Part shown: positions 21,619 through 33,328 of the stretch, in pieces | How the letters are laid out: the number at the start of each line of letters is the position of its first letter | Position numbering within the stretch: the stretch's first letter is position 1 | Assembly: GCA_029876055.1 (NCBI GenBank) | Contig: CM056877.1 | Coordinates: 1,674,001-1,738,000 of the forward strand | Reading direction: 5' to 3' | Source of the DNA: Madurella fahalii | Taxonomy: Eukaryota > Ascomycota > Sordariomycetes > Sordariales | DNA length: 64,000 bases | Notes under the pieces: model-generated | What the model was told of the DNA's origin: nothing | The model's database searches: none | Seen by the model: only the letters and a program-made list of their open reading frames with translations | Program-made: the position numbers and the translations under genes

Positions 21619-24069
21619 TGGGGGTGCAGCGCCAGCGTATAAGCACGTCGATGAAACGACCCTCATGCTTCGTACATCGGAAGTGTTTGCGCAATATACA
21701 CTTGAAAATTGACAACGACGGCTGACCGATGTCTTCTTACGGGGATGGAGGCGATGGAAGATGTCTTGGTAATACCGAGCCGGCCTCCTCCCTCACTAGA
21801 GGGATTGCAGCAAGTGGACGGGTCGATCACAGGTGCAGCGTGCTTTCATGTTGCCTAGACAGGCAGCAATAAAATCGACTGCATCGACTGCATCGACTGC
21901 ATCTGCGTCTGGCCTGTCCGCCCACGCCGGAGCGCCGGAGCGCCGGAGCGCCAGAAGAGGCCATGACCGGGACGGTGAAGAGAAGGAGGGGGAAACGATA
22001 TCCGTATCGACGAGGAAAGCCCACTCACCATGCTTGATGCTTGTGTTGCTGGACATGTTTGCGACGCGACTCGTTAATCGTCCTGACTCAGCAGCACGCA
22101 CTAGGTCGTTACTGGCTGCCGGGACAGGAGAGCTTGCAACCAGACCGGCAATTCGCTTGGGTGGGTTGCTGACGATATACAGCTTCGCGACGCACTCCAG
22201 CCTTGTGTGTAAGCGTCAGTTAGTGGATCGGATTGAAATGGGGCTCATGACTGAGCATCGCCGAGCACGAACGAACCTGAACCTGCCTGGCGACCTTTCC
22301 GAAGAGGTTTACAACCGCGAAATCCGAGTGGCTGGGTGCAGCGACAAAGTCGCGACGCAGAGTATCACTGGTTTGCGGTGCTCAGGCCGCGCCGTCGTAG
22401 TGCCTGGAAACCCGAGATATTTCTGGATTTGTCCGGATCCCGTAGTCGGCGGGTATCTGGGCTTGCAACACACAAAACCTAAAGTCTTGCTGGGCCGGTA
22501 GGCGCGAAGCGTGGAAATGGAAAGCGTTGGTAAGCCAGGGAGCCGAGGACCAGCAGGGGCGCTCGGAAGCAGATGACATAGGCTGTTCAACGCGTCCCCG
22601 AGCCAGCATCAAAGTCCCTCAGAGAGCAACCAGCGGTCCGAAGCTCGACTCTCTGGACGTCTCGAATCGCATCGATACGTTCCTGGTTTGAAGCCAGGGT
22701 GGTTCTCGAGGGTCTTTGTCAGCCGTTTGCTTGCTTTGTCAGCAGATAACTGCTGGATGTCTTGCGGCGAGTGTCTAGGGCTGCGATGGTGATGCGCGGG
22801 GTTAGGGGATGGCGCAGGATCGCTCTTGGCAGCCGAGAGAAATTTTTCCGAGCTCCGAGTAGGGGCCATCACCCGACCCGAGGACCTACCTAAGGTAAGG
22901 TCAGGTCCAGTTGGTCCCGTGTGTCCCGGCGCGTCCCCACATCATCGACCCAATCACCTATCAATGCTTGGCCGTACCGTGTTCTTCGCTGCCGCTGGAA
23001 TCGCGTCGCCCTTGGCCCTCATGAGATTCGAAAGGGCAATCGCTCGCTCAATCTCCTCCGACTTCATGCATGCGATGTCATAGTATTTCTATGTAAGAAT
23101 CAGAATTTTTCTCCTAGGATGAGAAGCCTATTTCGCTCCGAGTTTCCGAGTCTCCATCTCCAAATAGCGAAACCCGCCATGGACGGCCCAATGCCATCCG
23201 AAATGTCTCGCGTTTTGAGTTCGACTTATACGACAGGCTTTGCCTCACCTGGCATAGTCAGAGCTGTGATTCACCAACCATGCCGTTACAGGAAAGTATC
23301 CTTTTCTAGGCGACAACACGACGCTACCAACGAACACTCTGAAGTCGGCCAAGAAAATGACAACTGCGAGAGTTCGGAACGTGCCGTAGATCGTTGTGTC
23401 GCCGCAATCATGGATCGCCCTACCGGCGTACTCCTAGAGGCTCTAGGTGGAGATCAGCATTGGTGATGAGTAAGGCAACAAAGTCTGCTGCCACCTTACT
23501 TCCTCAGACGTCATCGAAAGTCTCACGGGGCTCTTGTCTCCCTAACGCCTCTCCAGTTGAACGTGTCAGCCATCGCTACCTTCTTTGTAAGTCAATTCCT
23601 CGGGACTGACAGCAGCTTAACACGCCCCATAGTATACACTGCAAAGTATTTGTCTACATGTTAAAAGTGATTGGTTATCCATACATACCGGCATTATGAC
23701 GCAACCCTAAAAATATCGCCTACCTAAAAGACCCAAGGGTTCGATGGCTCCCCTCAGGAGACTTCCAATTCTACCCAGTCTCCTCTCATTACAATCATGA
23801 CACACGGCGACCACGCTGTGAAAACAAACGTAGAAGACGACACCTCTATCCGAAACCTGGACGTGGTAAAGCCGTTGACCATTTCTCTTTGCGCTTCTGG
23901 ACAGTATCCCCGGTAATTGGACTAGACGATTAGGGTAAGCTGCCACAATACTCTAATCCCACGTCGACCTCCCGCGCTCGAGGTACCGTACCCTCAACTC
24001 CATGTACAATACCACAGTCTCAGCCATCCTGCATCCCCCTCGCCAATCAACCTTAGCCCACAACAAACG
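21619..24069. other. 2.45-kb gap with short tandem repeats, no gene recognised
   Basis: This lies between the proposed start of the bZIP gene (minus) and the carbinolamine dehydratase (plus). It holds three exact copies of the 9-mer ATCGACTGC at 21874-21900, three copies of the 8-mer GCCGGAGC at 21926-21949, and a near-palindrome with exact 6-bp ends at 22882-22908. An open frame at 22921-23466 (181 codons, plus) has no recognisable motif and is not called. Confidence 0.5.
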
Positions 24070-24909
24070 ATGCATTCATCCTTTGTACCAAAATTCTCTA
24101 GACTATCATTGCTCACCAGCTTCGGCCCGCTGAAGTCCCCTGGGATTTTCCGCACCAGCCTCGCCCGAGCATCACTGTTAACGCGGACCTCCATCCACGT
24201 GCCTCGACCTTTAAAAAACGTCCACCCACCCATCCGCCATCTCGCCAACACCTCCACGGCATCAATGAGCAGCACGAGCCCACAACCTCGCTTTTCAACC
24301 GGATCAGACGCCGCCGCGATGGCCGCGGCGCTAGCCCCGCTGCTGACCGGCAACGGCGGGCGGTGGGCGCTCGTCGCGGACGGTGAGGCGCTCGAGCGGA
24401 CGTTCAAGTTCAAAACATTCGCCAAGACGTGGGTGAGTCGAACTTAATCTCTACTGTAACCTCGAGGTTGTCGCATGGACCAAACCATATATTTACTTTG
24501 GGACGTGGGGCACGCAGGACTTCATGACGGCCGTATCGCTACAGTGTAAACTCAAAAACCATCACCCGGAGTGGTCCAACGTAAGTTTCCAACCATGGGC
24601 CAAGCTGAGCCAGACCACCTTGTGGTCATGGCGTGACGACCCTCCACTGAACTTAGCTACCTACCTTCTTCCTAGGTGTTTAACGCAACCTTCATCCGCT
24701 GGACAACCCACCACCCCAAGGGCCTCTCATCCAAGGACGTCGAGCTCGCCTCGATATGCGATGAGCTCGCCAAAGACTTCGGCGAAGTAGTCGAGGAGCA
24801 GCAGCAGTCCCAACAGGAACAACAGCAGGACCAGGCATGTCAGCTGTCCAGCCTTGCGGACAGGGCCACCGGTGCAGCAAGGGATTGCTGCGTCCCTCGG
24901 AAGAAATAA
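24070..24909 (+). CDS. Pterin-4a-carbinolamine dehydratase
   Basis: The enzyme removes water from 4a-hydroxytetrahydrobiopterin to give quinonoid dihydrobiopterin. Three exons: 24070-24432, 24518-24580 and 24676-24909, totalling 219 residues; both introns start GTRAGT (GTGAGT, GTAAGT). The catalytic signature is present as KNHHPEWSN, followed by VFNATFIRWTTHHPKGLSSKDVELA, the family core. The core (about residues 85-185) is preceded by about 65 residues rich in Arg, Ser and Leu without acidic residues (LARASLLTRTS), a likely mitochondrial presequence. An internal in-frame ATG at 24265 (MSSTSPQPRF) would yield a cytosolic form. The C-terminal Gln-rich tail is an addition to the usual length of about 100 residues. 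Confidence 0.88.
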
Positions 24910-25359
24910 CATGAGCTGGAGGCTTGACGGTTAGGTCTCGGCCGGCACGCAATTGGGATCCATCACCAACTGCCTGATAGGTTTCATGTCTTGTGTTATC
25001 ATCTCGCATATTAGTCAAACTAGTGTAAAGTAACGCTCCATATATACAGCGGCAAGGGAGTCGCTAAGTGGTATTATGCAATTAACAATTATGGACTGTC
25101 CGCCCCAACGCCCGTCTTTATGCAGCGGAGTCCGTCCCTAGGTACTTTGTGTTCGTGTCGTCTTCATTCACGGACGTCATATTTTTCTTCCCCTTCCCCT
25201 TCCTTTCTAAGTGGGCATTTGTTTCTCTTCTGGCACTAACCTGCAAACCGCGCTTCCGCAAATGTCTAAACACATCGAATATGTAGCAGCCTTTCCACTC
25301 CTTGGAGGTGCTTTAAGCAAGAGTCGGCTGTCATGCTCAGTGCGCTGGGAACCCAACAT
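24910..25359. other. Convergent 3' flank, no gene seen
   Basis: These 450 bases separate the 3' ends of the dehydratase (plus) and ERG25 (minus). They are probably untranslated and terminator sequence. No coding exon or structured RNA was recognised. Confidence 0.6.
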
Positions 25360-26449
25360 TTACTGAGCCTTCTTGGCCCGAATCTCGGCCAACTTCCTCT
25401 CGCGCCGCTTCTTGCTGGCCGCCTCGCCAGCCTCGGTGTCGAGACAGTAGTCCCACCACCTGAAGCTCGACGCATAGTTGCCAATGAAGCGTTCGTGGTG
25501 CAGGTCGTGGTGGTCGGCACCAGCCCAGAAGGGCAGGATGTGCCGCAGGCTCCAGGGGAAGTCGTAGCCGCTGTGGGCGTCAATGGCCTGGAAGAGGCGG
25601 AGTATGATCCACAGATACATTGTCATCAGGTGCAGGTCGCCCGTGATCGAGACCCAAATGATGGGAGATCCGACAATACCGAAGCCCAAGAGCATGACCT
25701 CGATCGGAGATGCGTACTCGGCAGCGAGACCAAAAGGCGCACTGTATGTGTGGTGCAGCTTGTGAATGTTCTTGTAGAGCGGACCGTAGTGCAGCGCGCG
25801 GTGGAACCAGTAGTGCCAGGCATCCTCCATGATGAAGAAGATGGTGATCTGCATCGCCATCTTCCAGAGGGGCGGGAATGGGACGCCGTAGTCCATGCCG
25901 AAGTAGGTCGCGATAGGGTGGAATAGCCAGATTTGGGGGAGCTCGACCGTGCAGTGGCTGAGCAGGACGAGGGCAGCGCACTCCCACTGCTCCTTCCATG
26001 TCGGCACCTTGGTCTAAAGAACGGGTTAGCTGTATTGGGGGAGATTTGTGAATTAAGCCGCACTGACATTCTGAAGTTTGTATTTGTTGAAGTATGGGAT
26101 CGCGTCGATGATCATCCACGGGAGTGACCTGCCGAAGTAGACAAGCTCGTGCATGACGAAGCTCATGATGCCCGTCGCAATCGTGTCATTCTGCATCCAG
26201 AGATACCAGGACTGCGTCCTGAGTTAGAATGATGAGGACGGGACAGTACGGGGGTGGGCGCGCCTACCGCCCAGAGGCGCTCGGCCAGGTTCAGGTGGAC
26301 ATTGTATTTGGAGACCTCCTCAAAGACGGTGGTGTAGGTAGTGGTGGAGCCGAGACCAGCAATGGTCGCGTTGCTAGGTGTCCCGAGTCAGCTTCTTCGA
26401 CGAGTCACAGAGACGTGCAGCGGTGGTCTTACAGTACTCCCGACGCCAT
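25360..26449 (-). CDS. ERG25: C-4 methylsterol oxidase Erg25
   Basis: Erg25 is the di-iron oxidase of the ER membrane that oxidises the C-4 methyl groups of 4,4-dimethylzymosterol in ergosterol synthesis. Four exons (26449-26433, 26373-26268, 26211-26068 and 26013-25360) give 306 residues, close to the yeast 309. The three histidine clusters that bind iron are visible: HRALH, HKLHH and HHDLHH. Membrane spans lie around LPQIWLFHPIATYF and EVMLLGFGIVGSPIIWVSI. The C-terminus ends KKAQ, a KKxx dilysine ER-retrieval signal. The start MASGVLNATIAGLGS is split after 17 coding bases by intron 1 (GTAAGA). All three introns are 54-59 bases. Confidence 0.95.
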
Positions 26450-27677
26450 CTTGGGCGAGTCGATGTGGAGGGTGCGCAAGTGGCGGCGCAGGCAGAGAAG
26501 AGAAAGGAGCAACCACAGCAACACCAATAGCGGCCAAAGACGGACAGGCCGATAAGAAGAGAAAAGGGGACCGTATCACAAGGTCAATGCCGTTGCGATC
26601 GAGTGGGTGAGTGAGGAAAAGCACAAGAAAAGGGTCAGAAATGAAATGGATTTTTATCATTTGACGGGGCCGGCGTTAGTGTTGAGTTCCACTCAGCCAA
26701 TCGCACCAGCATCGGCCCACATTCCAGTGCCCCTTTCCGTCTCCCGAGGACACTAAGTGGGGCAAATGGGGGTGGGTCATTGGCTATCAGTCGAACGGAT
26801 GCGTCAACCTCCCATGCCCCGTGCCTGCCAAGCTTGAAGCATTCGTTAGGTGCATGCAGAATACCGTGCTCGAGGAGTCTGTTCTTGATGCAGCGTGTCA
26901 TTGATTGTAAAGTTCGATGAAAATGGATCAGATGACGTGTGGAATCTACACGTATCCTGTCTCCCTGCCAGAAAATCACATACCGTTGGCCCAGTCAGCG
27001 GTCATACACGGTGGTTGGTAGACGAGACTGCTCTCAACGGCTGTCAGTTGATTATGCACGTAAAGCAGTTAGTGGCTCTTCCTGCAGCACTTGTGCCTGT
27101 TGAGCGGAAGTTGCCTCAGGTATGAAATCATTGCCCAATTGTAAAACCCAAAATCAACCAATCGATGCATTCAATCACCATCATGTGGTTTATTTTCTTT
27201 TCTGCCGAGGATTAACTTGATTCCCCGCGGGCAATTAGCAACATTTGGGTATTCCTATACGCTGTAATTTCGTAGTGGCTTACCTACAAGGACTCGTTCG
27301 ATTCCGCTTGCACCCGAGCGGCATGATCTCATTTGAATCTCTGTCGATAGCCCACAAACCAGTCCTGGCACGCTAGACCTTACGCCGATTGCTCCCTGGC
27401 CACGAGACCAACCCCACTGTGGATTTCGACCAGCCGCTTTTCACCCCGGAATTCTTCACATCCGAGCAGAACTGGATGGGCTGATCGGTTCATCAGCCCC
27501 CGTTAGAGTTCGGAACTCTGGCCACACTTCGCCACCTTTACGCGTCCTCCCAGACCGGGGACGAAGCGGCGAGTCTACGGCGAGAAGGCTCACAGCAGGT
27601 CCTTGCAGCTCACGGCAACGCTGCACAGCCCGGCGCTTGGCTCCCGGGCCGTGCCAAACCTCGTTTGAGGCGACACA
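26450..27677. promoter_or_regulatory. Divergent upstream region of ERG25 and NCA2
   Basis: This 1.2-kb gap lies between two divergent start codons, so it should hold both promoters and 5' leaders. No gene was recognised and no sterol-response element could be assigned with confidence. Confidence 0.5.
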
Positions 27678-29851
27678 ATGTCTATTGTGGCCGAGTTAGT
27701 ATTCTTCCGGGGCCTGCCTGCTTGGAAAACACGCAATGTTAACCATGGTTTCACATATTGCAGTCAGCTCCGGCGTCTAGATGCACGGATTGATCGTGTC
27801 TCTTTGGTGCCTTTGACACTGGGTGCGGACCACGATGGCGAGCTGCGGAGCGTCGACGGCGTCGCAGCCTCTGCGCTCTCTTCGCCCCGTGTTGACGAAC
27901 TTCTTCACATCGTGAAAGCCTTGTCGTCCGGGTTAACCTCAGGGTCCCACTTGTCGTCGTTCCGGATCCAGAACTTGCTTGTGCGGTCTGGCTTGACGGG
28001 AGAGCCTCCATCGCCCGAGCTTCTCGAGGCCAAGAGTCAGTATGAGTCGGATGTCGAGTGGCTCCTGGTAGGCAAAGCGACCGTGCAGACATACGGCCTC
28101 CTAATGGGCACCCTCCTTGATCAAATCATCCCGCTGAGCGATGATGTCTGGTATTGGGACGACGTCTTAAGTTCATATCCCTACAGTATCCTTTACACCA
28201 TGCAAACATCGCCGTTGCGGATGTGGAATTGGACCCGAGAAATTTATAACGAGAGTGTGGATCGATTCAAACGTTTGCACCGGGATCAGTTTTCGCCCCA
28301 AGTGTCGGACGCCGAAGAGCTTGCGTCTACACAGCACGATGGGGTTAGTCGGGCCCATAAAGCAACCGTGTCAGCATCCCTCCACTCCCAATTGTCGAAG
28401 CATTGGCGTCAGTTTTACGGTATAGTGAGGCAAAGCGTCGCAGAGAGGTCCATCACGGATATTCAACGCAAGATTCTCTCCCGTGTGGACATTGGCCGCT
28501 CCGAAGCCCGTCACAAGCAGACCCAGCTGCGGAAGCTCCGGGAGATGACGGCAACTGGATTGGGAGTACTCTTGGGCGAGGGTCTCAATTTCGGTCTTTC
28601 GGACGAGACACAGAACGAAGAGTGGAAAAGCATGCTAGAGCGAAGTGTTGCTCTCATGGACATGATCCTGCGTGGCGTCCTGTCCTTGGACATCAGCGTC
28701 TCGGAGTTTGAGGATAAGGTCTTTGCTGGTGTTGAAGAAGACCCGGAGCTCTCCATTCACGTCGAGGATTCCAATCCGGCCGAGAGACCGGCTGTCCTTG
28801 CGCGCCGGCTTCTCGTGCTTCTCCAAGACGGACTCCCAGATCATCGCGTCGCAATGGCAGGACTCGCCCGGAAGAATGGGCGGCCGTCGAGGCTCGTCAG
28901 ATACTGGCTTCCGGCAGCGGCTTTACTTGTTTCGTCCTCTACGATTCTCCGCATCCTGGTTAATAGGCGAAATGACATCATTAACTGGATTCGAGACTTT
29001 GGTCACACGGCACACGACTTCTGGTTCAACTGGGTGGTTGAGCCCGTACGCAAGGTTATCGGCACGATACGGCACGACACCAACAGTGAGATTGCCATCA
29101 TGAGCCGAGATAGTCTGAAGGCGGATCGGGACAGCCTGGAACGGATGGTGGTGGAGTTTGCGATGGATAACCCTGCTGTCGCGGTTGGAAACCCGTCCAT
29201 CACGGAGAGCGAGATTGCCGAGATCCGAGCAAAAGTTAAGGAGGGGGATGTGACGCCTGTGCTCAAGGCCTACGAGAAAGACATGCGGAAGCCCGTTGTC
29301 GGTGCTATTAAGGGGGACCTCGTCCGGTCGTTGCTGATCCAGGTGCAAAAAACAAAAGTCGACCTCGAGATAGCCATCAGCGGCATCGATGCGCTGCTGA
29401 AGAGCCAGGAACTGGTCTTTGGCTTTGTCGGGTTGACTCCTGGTGTTCTTGGTGGGTTTATCTTGTTGCGCCCCGTTCAATACGTACTAAACGTTCACTA
29501 GTCACGATCGCCTTTCTCCAATACTTCAGAACCTTCTTCGGCAGCCGCAAGGGAATCCGCCGTGGCCGGAAAGTCAGACGGAGTGTCCGAGTGCTGCGCA
29601 AGATTGACCGGATTCTGTCTGAGGCGACCACTTCGCAAAACAACATCATCTCTTACCGGGACCACGGCCTGCTGGTGTGCGAGGTCCATGTGCTGCGGGG
29701 CCTGGCGCACGGTGTCCTGCCCGGAGACGTTGAGAAGGAGTTCATCGAGGACCTCGATGAGCTGACTAATCTAAAGGGCATCCAGGTGCAGATGAAAGCG
29801 CTTGAGCGAATCCGCTGGGCGTATGCCGAGTGGCTGGGCAGGATGAAGTAG
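27678..29851 (+). CDS. NCA2: Nca2, mitochondrial membrane protein
   Basis: Nca2 (nuclear control of ATPase) is a mitochondrial membrane protein which in yeast affects expression of the mitochondrially coded Atp6/Atp8. Three exons: 27678-27694, 27764-29451 and 29502-29851, giving 684 residues. Removing the in-frame 69-base intron 1 yields MSIVADQLRRLDARIDRVS, the family start; without splicing an unrelated segment of 23 residues would interrupt it. The second intron (GTGGGT...TACTAAAC...TAG, 50 bases) joins GLTPGVL to TIAFLQYFRTFFGSRKG. Two hydrophobic segments lie near residues 385-403 and 553-570. The region after the first carries the Nca2 signature (DSLKADRDSLERMVVEFAMD). The tail (SYRDHGLLVCEVHVLR) is also typical. 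Confidence 0.92.
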
Positions 29852-31111
29852 TGAAACGGCGGAAGTTGATACATGTTTTAGTGTGTCTAGTGTGTTTATG
29901 GTGTTCCTTGACGAGCGGCAGCATTCAGGTAGCATTGCGTAGGGGAGCATGTGAATATTGGGAACTGGCGGGACGGAATCGAAGGAGATGGCGTATCCAG
30001 GATGCGTTATGAGAGTACGGTTGATGATAGATGTTATATGCCTTGTAGCTAGACCGAGGACTTGCTTCTGAGACAACCTCAAGCTCCTCAGACAATAGTG
30101 GGGCACCGACCCTCTTGCTCCTTTTCTCCATACTCGATTCTGGCCCCCATTTTGTCCATTAGGTTTATCACCTCCGCAGTAAACCCAGGTACTTTCTAGT
30201 CCGTTCCTGTCAGGGCACATCTGGCCCTTGATGTGCTGTCTTTACCGGCCAGGTCGTGGCCGGTGCAGGACACGCTGTGGTGCGCGGCTTGGTGGGGCAT
30301 TTCTGACAGTGAGCGAACCCCTGACAAGTTGCGTTGCCGGGGGCCAAAGTGCGCCACTTCAGTGTCTCGTCCAACTGCAGGCACGCCAAGACTCGGCGAC
30401 GTTTCCCTTCCGCATGCTATGTTGAGGCTCACCTCCTAGTTAAACTTTTCGAAGTTCGACAAATGCCAACAGCCTGCTCCGGACCGACGTTTTGATCTTT
30501 TGAGCCCGCGACCTATTTCTCCTTTGACATTCCTGTGCCGGCAACGGTAGAACGAACGCTGCGGCTGTGGAACAGGGCAGCACGCCGCTGCTAATTAATC
30601 ACGACCCCGGGGGTCTTGGAAAGCAACCGGCTCCTTGGTTCCATCCAGGCTTCCCGTCCGTCTCCTCTGCAGGTGCGTCAGCCCGCGGCGATCTCACTTG
30701 GTCCCTGTCGTCCGCCCACCCTAGCCTCCTCTGTCGATGCCCGTTTGTCTGGTTTTCGCTTCAGATCAAACCTGGCTGCCTACAGTGCTCTGCCCTTTCC
30801 AATTCCCTGCGGCCCGCCGCCCAGCCATCATTCATCACGCCAGCTGTCCAGTCGAATACCTCGCACCGGCAAGACGGGAACACTGACGTGTGGCGCTCTC
30901 TTACACAGCGCGGCTCTGTCGCATCTCGGGAGCTGCAAGTCTTGCGAGCCAGCTACCGCTTCTTCGCTATATATCACGGCAGGCTCGCCGATCATTATAA
31001 AGCCCTCTTTGGTCTGGACTTCATCTCGCCTTCCCAGAGACGCCGCCGTCTTGATATCCGAAGCGAAGCCGACCCGAAGTCGTGCGGTGTTGCCGCCCTT
31101 ACATATTCACC
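29852..31111. promoter_or_regulatory. NCA2 3' flank and SEC4 upstream region
   Basis: A 1.26-kb gap between two genes on the same strand. The last several hundred bases are pyrimidine-rich in places and are presumably the promoter and leader of the Rab gene. A 193-codon open frame at 30567-31148 overlaps the Rab start codon in another frame and has no recognisable motif, so it is not called. Confidence 0.5.
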
Positions 31112-31950
31112 ATGTCGTCGGGTAACAGAAATTACGATTTCTTGGTAATTCCGCCCTCAGCGATGCGTCTCCGCCCATTGCACCACTGCCACCTCCTTTG
31201 CGCGGATTCCGCAATATACCCCATAAGCCGCAACCACTCTCAAGCCCTGCGTACATGCTGACACTGGCCGCTTCGGACGATGAACAGATCAAGCTGCTGC
31301 TGATTGGGGACTCGGGCGTGGGCAAATCATGCTGCCTGCTGCGCTTCAGTGAGGACTCGTTCACGCCGTCCTTCATCACGACCATCGGCATCGACTTCAA
31401 GATCCGGACGATCGAGCTCGACGGCAAGCGTGTGAAGCTACAGATCTGGGACACGGCCGGCCAAGAGCGGTTCCGGACCATCACCACAGCGTATTATAGG
31501 GGTGCCATGGGGATCCTACTAGTATACGATGTGACGGATGAGAGGTCGTTCAACAGTGCGTGCTCCTTTGCCACTTCCGTTTTGTTGAACTGATTTACTG
31601 ACTTACAACTACCTGTGACAACCACAGACATCCGGACTTGGTTCGCCAACGTCGAGCAACACGCGACAGAAGGCGTCAACAAGATCCTAATCGGCAACAA
31701 GTGCGACTGGGAAGAGAAGCGGGTCGTGTCGACGGAGCGGGGCCAGCAGCTGGCCGATGAGTTGGGGATTCCGTTCCTCGAGGTGTCAGCTAAGACGAAT
31801 ACCAACATTGACCAGGCTTTCTACAGCCTCGCGGCCGACATCAAGAAGCGCATCATTGACACGTCCAAGTCCGAGCAAGGCAGTGCCGGGCAGACGGGGG
31901 TCAATGTCAACGAGAAGGGCGGGGACGGCGCTGGTGGGAAGTGCTGCTAA
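31112..31950 (+). CDS. SEC4: Rab GTPase of the Sec4/Rab8 group
   Basis: Sec4-type Rabs drive docking of secretory vesicles at the growing tip through the exocyst. Three exons: 31112-31144, 31288-31555 and 31628-31950, giving 207 residues. All GTPase motifs are present: GDSGVGKS (P-loop), the effector loop around FITTIGIDFK, DTAGQERF, GNKCDW and EVSAKTN. The C-terminus ends KCC for double geranylgeranylation. The first exon encodes MSSGNRNYDFL, then splices to IKLLLIG as in Sec4 orthologues; the 143-base intron 1 is longer than most in this window. The Sec4/Rab8 assignment rests on the RFRTITTAYYRGAMGI stretch and the N-terminus; a close paralogue (Ypt1 group) is less likely. Confidence 0.92.
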
Positions 31951-33328
31951 ACGCTGTGCTGGCAGGGAAGAGAGCTCCGGATGGTATTATTGCAGGCAAG
32001 AAGGCAGGCAGGTTGGTTGGGATATGGGATACACGGCAGGCATGGCGTGGCGTGGCATGGCATGGCAAGGACGGAGCCATTTTATGAAGGTGCGATGACG
32101 AAGTCTCAATCGGACGCAACGCCTTTTCTTTCTTTCTTTCTTTCTTTTTTCTTTATTTTTTTCTCTTTTCTTCATTTCCTGTTTAAAGGAGCCCAAGGTA
32201 CATACGCCCGACATGCACGCTACGATCCCAGCCATTTTCGATATTCATCAACGACCAACCCACGAAAGTCGACGATACTGCAACCATGAAGACCAAAGGA
32301 GAACAAAAGGTGTGAGAGCTAAGGAGGAGAAGGCATCCAGTATCTGACTCGCGGACGTCGCAAGTTTGGAAGAGAGTGGAGAAGGAGGCTGACTTGCTTG
32401 CCGGCTTGCTCGCTGACCGTTACCCGTGGGGGAAGAGAGAACAGGCAGCGTCTTGGGCTTCGCCGCCATCCACCTCTGGAATTTCTTTGTTGCTTTTTTT
32501 TCTAGTTTTGTTTTGTAGAAGAACGGGGGGCCAAAGGGGCGGGCAAGCAAGCAAGCGACTGAGGGCAGGCAGAAGGGCACAGAGCAAAGTATCTTTCTGG
32601 TCACGGAGTTTGGGCTTTCGTCTTGTCTTGATCTCGGTACTTAATACATTAACCTCGCTGAGTTTTGTGCTGTGATTGGTGTTTGGGTGAGGTTCATATT
32701 GGTTTGGTGAACAGGGTTGGAAAGCGTGAATGGCTGGGTTCTGGTTACGGCAGAGCTGTCTGGGTCGCAGTTTGCTATTTGAGTCTGTGAGCTGAAGATA
32801 CCTTACTCAGGGTGATAGAGAGCTGCTGAGAAAGAAGGTCGACGGAAAATGGGTGGACCCCATACCTAACCATACATGTAAGATACGTACCCCGCCGTGC
32901 ACAATAAAGCTTTGTTCCGGCATGGATACAGTAGCCGTTCCAAGACGGCTCTGGGGAATATGCTCCAACCAATCCATTCTGCGACATTTATCCCCCCGGT
33001 TCATTTCGCCTGATGCAAGTGCTAGATACCTCGAGCTTGGGATTTTCGATACCGGCATGTCGATTTGTGGACCCCTTGTAAACAACTGAACGGGGGCCGC
33101 TTCTTGCGCAGCCCGCCTCACTCACTCACCGGGCTGAGTCAAACGGAGGGGCTTGGTCCCTCTCCATAGCACAACCTCGAAGGATAACCGCCTGCCTGCA
33201 CCGAGCCTGCTTGACCTAGGCCAGGGCACTCGATCTACATGCAAATAACTTGGAGGAATTGATTACGAGTTCCGCCACAGGCCATTTCCGCAAGTTTCAT
33301 TTTTGGGCTCTGATAAGAATAACGGAAT
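31951..33328. other. Gap between SEC4 and SLH1 with TTTC microsatellite
   Basis: No gene was recognised in 1.38 kb. A (TTTC)n run followed by T-rich sequence lies at about 32127-32170, in the likely 3' region of the Rab gene. The second half should hold the promoter of the large helicase gene. Confidence 0.55.

Noticed and set aside
22921..23466. A 181-codon plus-strand frame in the gap before the dehydratase
   Set aside because: No recognisable motif or splice partner; codon composition is not gene-like to my eye.
29452..29510. NCA2 ending at the first stop (29501)
   Set aside because: A GTGGGT...TACTAAAC...TAG intron at 29452-29501 restores the conserved C-terminus, so the stop is intronic.
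30567..31148. A 193-codon frame ahead of the Rab gene
   Set aside because: It overlaps the Rab start in another frame, has no family features and lies in the promoter and leader.
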